Part shown: piece after piece, positions 12,667 through 13,631 of the stretch | Numbering within the stretch: the stretch's first letter is position 1 | How the letters are laid out: each line of letters begins with the position of its first letter | Assembly (NCBI GenBank): GCA_017883345.1 | Contig: JADGNT010000038.1 | Location: 1 to 13,631 of the forward strand | Length of the DNA: 13,631 bases | From: Candidatus Solibacter sp. | GTDB lineage: Bacteria; Acidobacteriota; Terriglobia; Bryobacterales; Bryobacteraceae | Direction: 5' to 3' | The notes under the pieces: generated by a model | Database searches by the model: none | Told to the model about the DNA's origin: nothing | Seen by the model: only the letters and a program-made list of their open reading frames with translations | Program-made: the position numbers and the translations under genes

Positions 12667-13631
12667 CTAACGCCGGCGGGAGGCCCGCGCGGCGCGCTCG
12701 AACGCCCAGCCTCGGATGTGATTGATCTGCTCCTCCATGGTGCGCGAGAGCGGAACGATCTTCACCGCCGCCTGGATGAGATCCTGCCCCGTGACCTCGG
12801 TATCGGTGAGCCGCGCCTTGGTCAGCGCCGACACCACGCACTGCTCGACCTCGGCCCCGCTCCAGCCCTTGGTGAACTCCGTCAACTGGCCGAGATCGAT
12901 GCCTGCCACGTCCACCCCTCGCCGGGTGAGGTGAATCTGGAAGATCTCCAGGCGTTCCTCATCCAACGGGAGGTCCACGAAGAAGACTTCGTCGAAGCGT
13001 CCCTTGCGAATCATCTCGGCGGGGAGCAGATCGATCCGGTTTGCCGTGGCGGCGACGAAAAGCCCGCGCGCCTTCTCCTGCATCCAGGTCAGGAAGAAGG
13101 CGAAAATCCGGCCTTGCTCGCCGCCGGCATTGGTCGAGGTGATGCCCATCTCGATCTCGTCGAACCACAGCACCGCGGGCACCAGGTCTTCCATCAGCTT
13201 GCAGGCTTCGACGAATGCGCCTTCCGGCTTGCCATGCCTCCCGGAGAAAATCTCGATCATGTCCACGCGGTAGAGCGGCAACTGGAAATACGAAGCGATG
13301 GCCTTGATCGCGAGGCTCTTGCCGCAGCCCGGGATGCCCATCAGCAGGAGCCCCTTGGGCACGATTTCGGTATTCAGGGTGTCGCGTAACTCAAAGAGTT
13401 TGCGGCGCTCCAGCAGCCAGGTCTTCAGGCCATCCAGGCCGCCCACCTCCCCGATGTTAGTGCCGTCGGCAATAAACTCGATGACGCCGCTGCGGTTGAT
13501 CAGCAGCCGCTTCTCTTCGAGCAAGGCCGGCAGCGACTCGGGCCCCAGATGTCCCGTCGCGGCCAGCGCGCGGCGCAGCGCGTAGCGCGCTTCATCCAGC
13601 GTGAGCCCCAGCAGGGCAGGCGCGAGCTGGT
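12667..13631 (-). CDS. Ycf46-like AAA+ ATPase (5' partial)
   Basis: The frame is open from the window end to TAG 12669-12667, giving 320 residues; the start lies beyond 13631 (the TTG at 13524 is internal). Upstream residues LGLTLDEARYALRRALAATG form the helical region before the AAA module. Walker A is GIPGCGKS (about 98-105 of this fragment), Walker B is AVLWFDEIEMG (D157, E158), sensor 1 is FVAATANRIDLLP, and the arginine fingers lie in MIRKGRFDEVFFVDLP. The end has RTMEEQINHIRGWAFERAAR. The order and the GCGKS form match bacterial and plastid Ycf46-type ATPases, which are FtsH-like AAA modules without the protease domain. The usual long N-terminal region would be off the window. Function in bacteria is poorly known; in cyanobacteria Ycf46 has been linked to bicarbonate use. 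No operon partner is visible. Confidence 0.87.
   Translation of the reverse strand, partial: QLAPALLGLTLDEARYALRRALAATGHLGPESLPALLEEKRLLINRSGVIEFIADGTNIGEVGGLDGLKTWLLERRKLFELRDTLNTEIVPKGLLLMGIPGCGKSLAIKAIASYFQLPLYRVDMIEIFSGRHGKPEGAFVEACKLMEDLVPAVLWFDEIEMGITSTNAGGEQGRIFAFFLTWMQEKARGLFVAATANRIDLLPAEMIRKGRFDEVFFVDLPLDEERLEIFQIHLTRRGVDVAGIDLGQLTEFTKGWSGAEVEQCVVSALTKARLTDTEVTGQDLIQAAVKIVPLSRTMEEQINHIRGWAFERAARASRRR

Overview
The window looks like a chromosomal fragment from an acidobacterium of the Bryobacterales / Candidatus Solibacter type. The best marker is a secreted protein on the minus strand (about 5.6-7.0 kb) whose C-terminal half matches my recollection of TIGR03437, a C-terminal domain expanded in Solibacter relatives. 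A large Oar/CarboxypepD_reg-type TonB-dependent receptor, an ASPIC/UnbV protein, a GntR-slipin pair and a bacterial microcompartment (BMC) cluster with three pentamer genes agree with that. Base composition is high GC throughout. All family names come from recognising motifs by eye; no database search was run.

Layout. Positions 2-2416 (+) hold the C-terminal 804 residues of a TonB-dependent outer-membrane receptor, closed by a strong hairpin terminator. Positions 2496-3337 (-) hold a broken ASPIC/UnbV secreted protein, frameshifted inside a calcium-binding repeat. Divergent from it, 3451-4747 (+) is a two-gene operon: a short YtrA-type GntR repressor with a perfect 20-bp palindrome inside its own promoter, then a slipin (SPFH) membrane protein. 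Two hairpins separate this from a DUF1223 thioredoxin-fold protein (4802-5482, -) and from a choice-of-anchor-V/TIGR03437 protein with a CxxCH motif (5602-6984, -).

Positions 7069-8717 form a scarred accessory patch. Direct repeats of about 110 bp bracket a VapBC toxin-antitoxin pair and a decayed gene overlapping vapC. The distal repeat is the 3' end of an intact small lysine-rich secreted-protein gene (8671-8874, -). The proximal repeat carries only the last codons of a paralogue. Upstream of the lysine-rich gene is a zinc-ribbon rhomboid protease (8882-9724, -).

Positions 9853-11928 (+) are a compact BMC operon: a class II (fuculose-phosphate type) aldolase with a C-terminal amphipathic tail that looks like an encapsulation peptide, one hexamer shell gene and three different pentamer (EutN/CcmL) genes. 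The set fits a shell that encloses aldol cleavage of a deoxysugar phosphate (fucose/rhamnose) and retains lactaldehyde. The aldehyde dehydrogenase, phosphotransacylase and kinase expected for such a pathway are not in this window. The last pentamer gene overlaps a convergent membrane-protein gene by 66 bp. The window ends in a Ycf46-like AAA ATPase (12667 to beyond 13631, -). No rRNA, tRNA, CRISPR array or transposase gene was seen.
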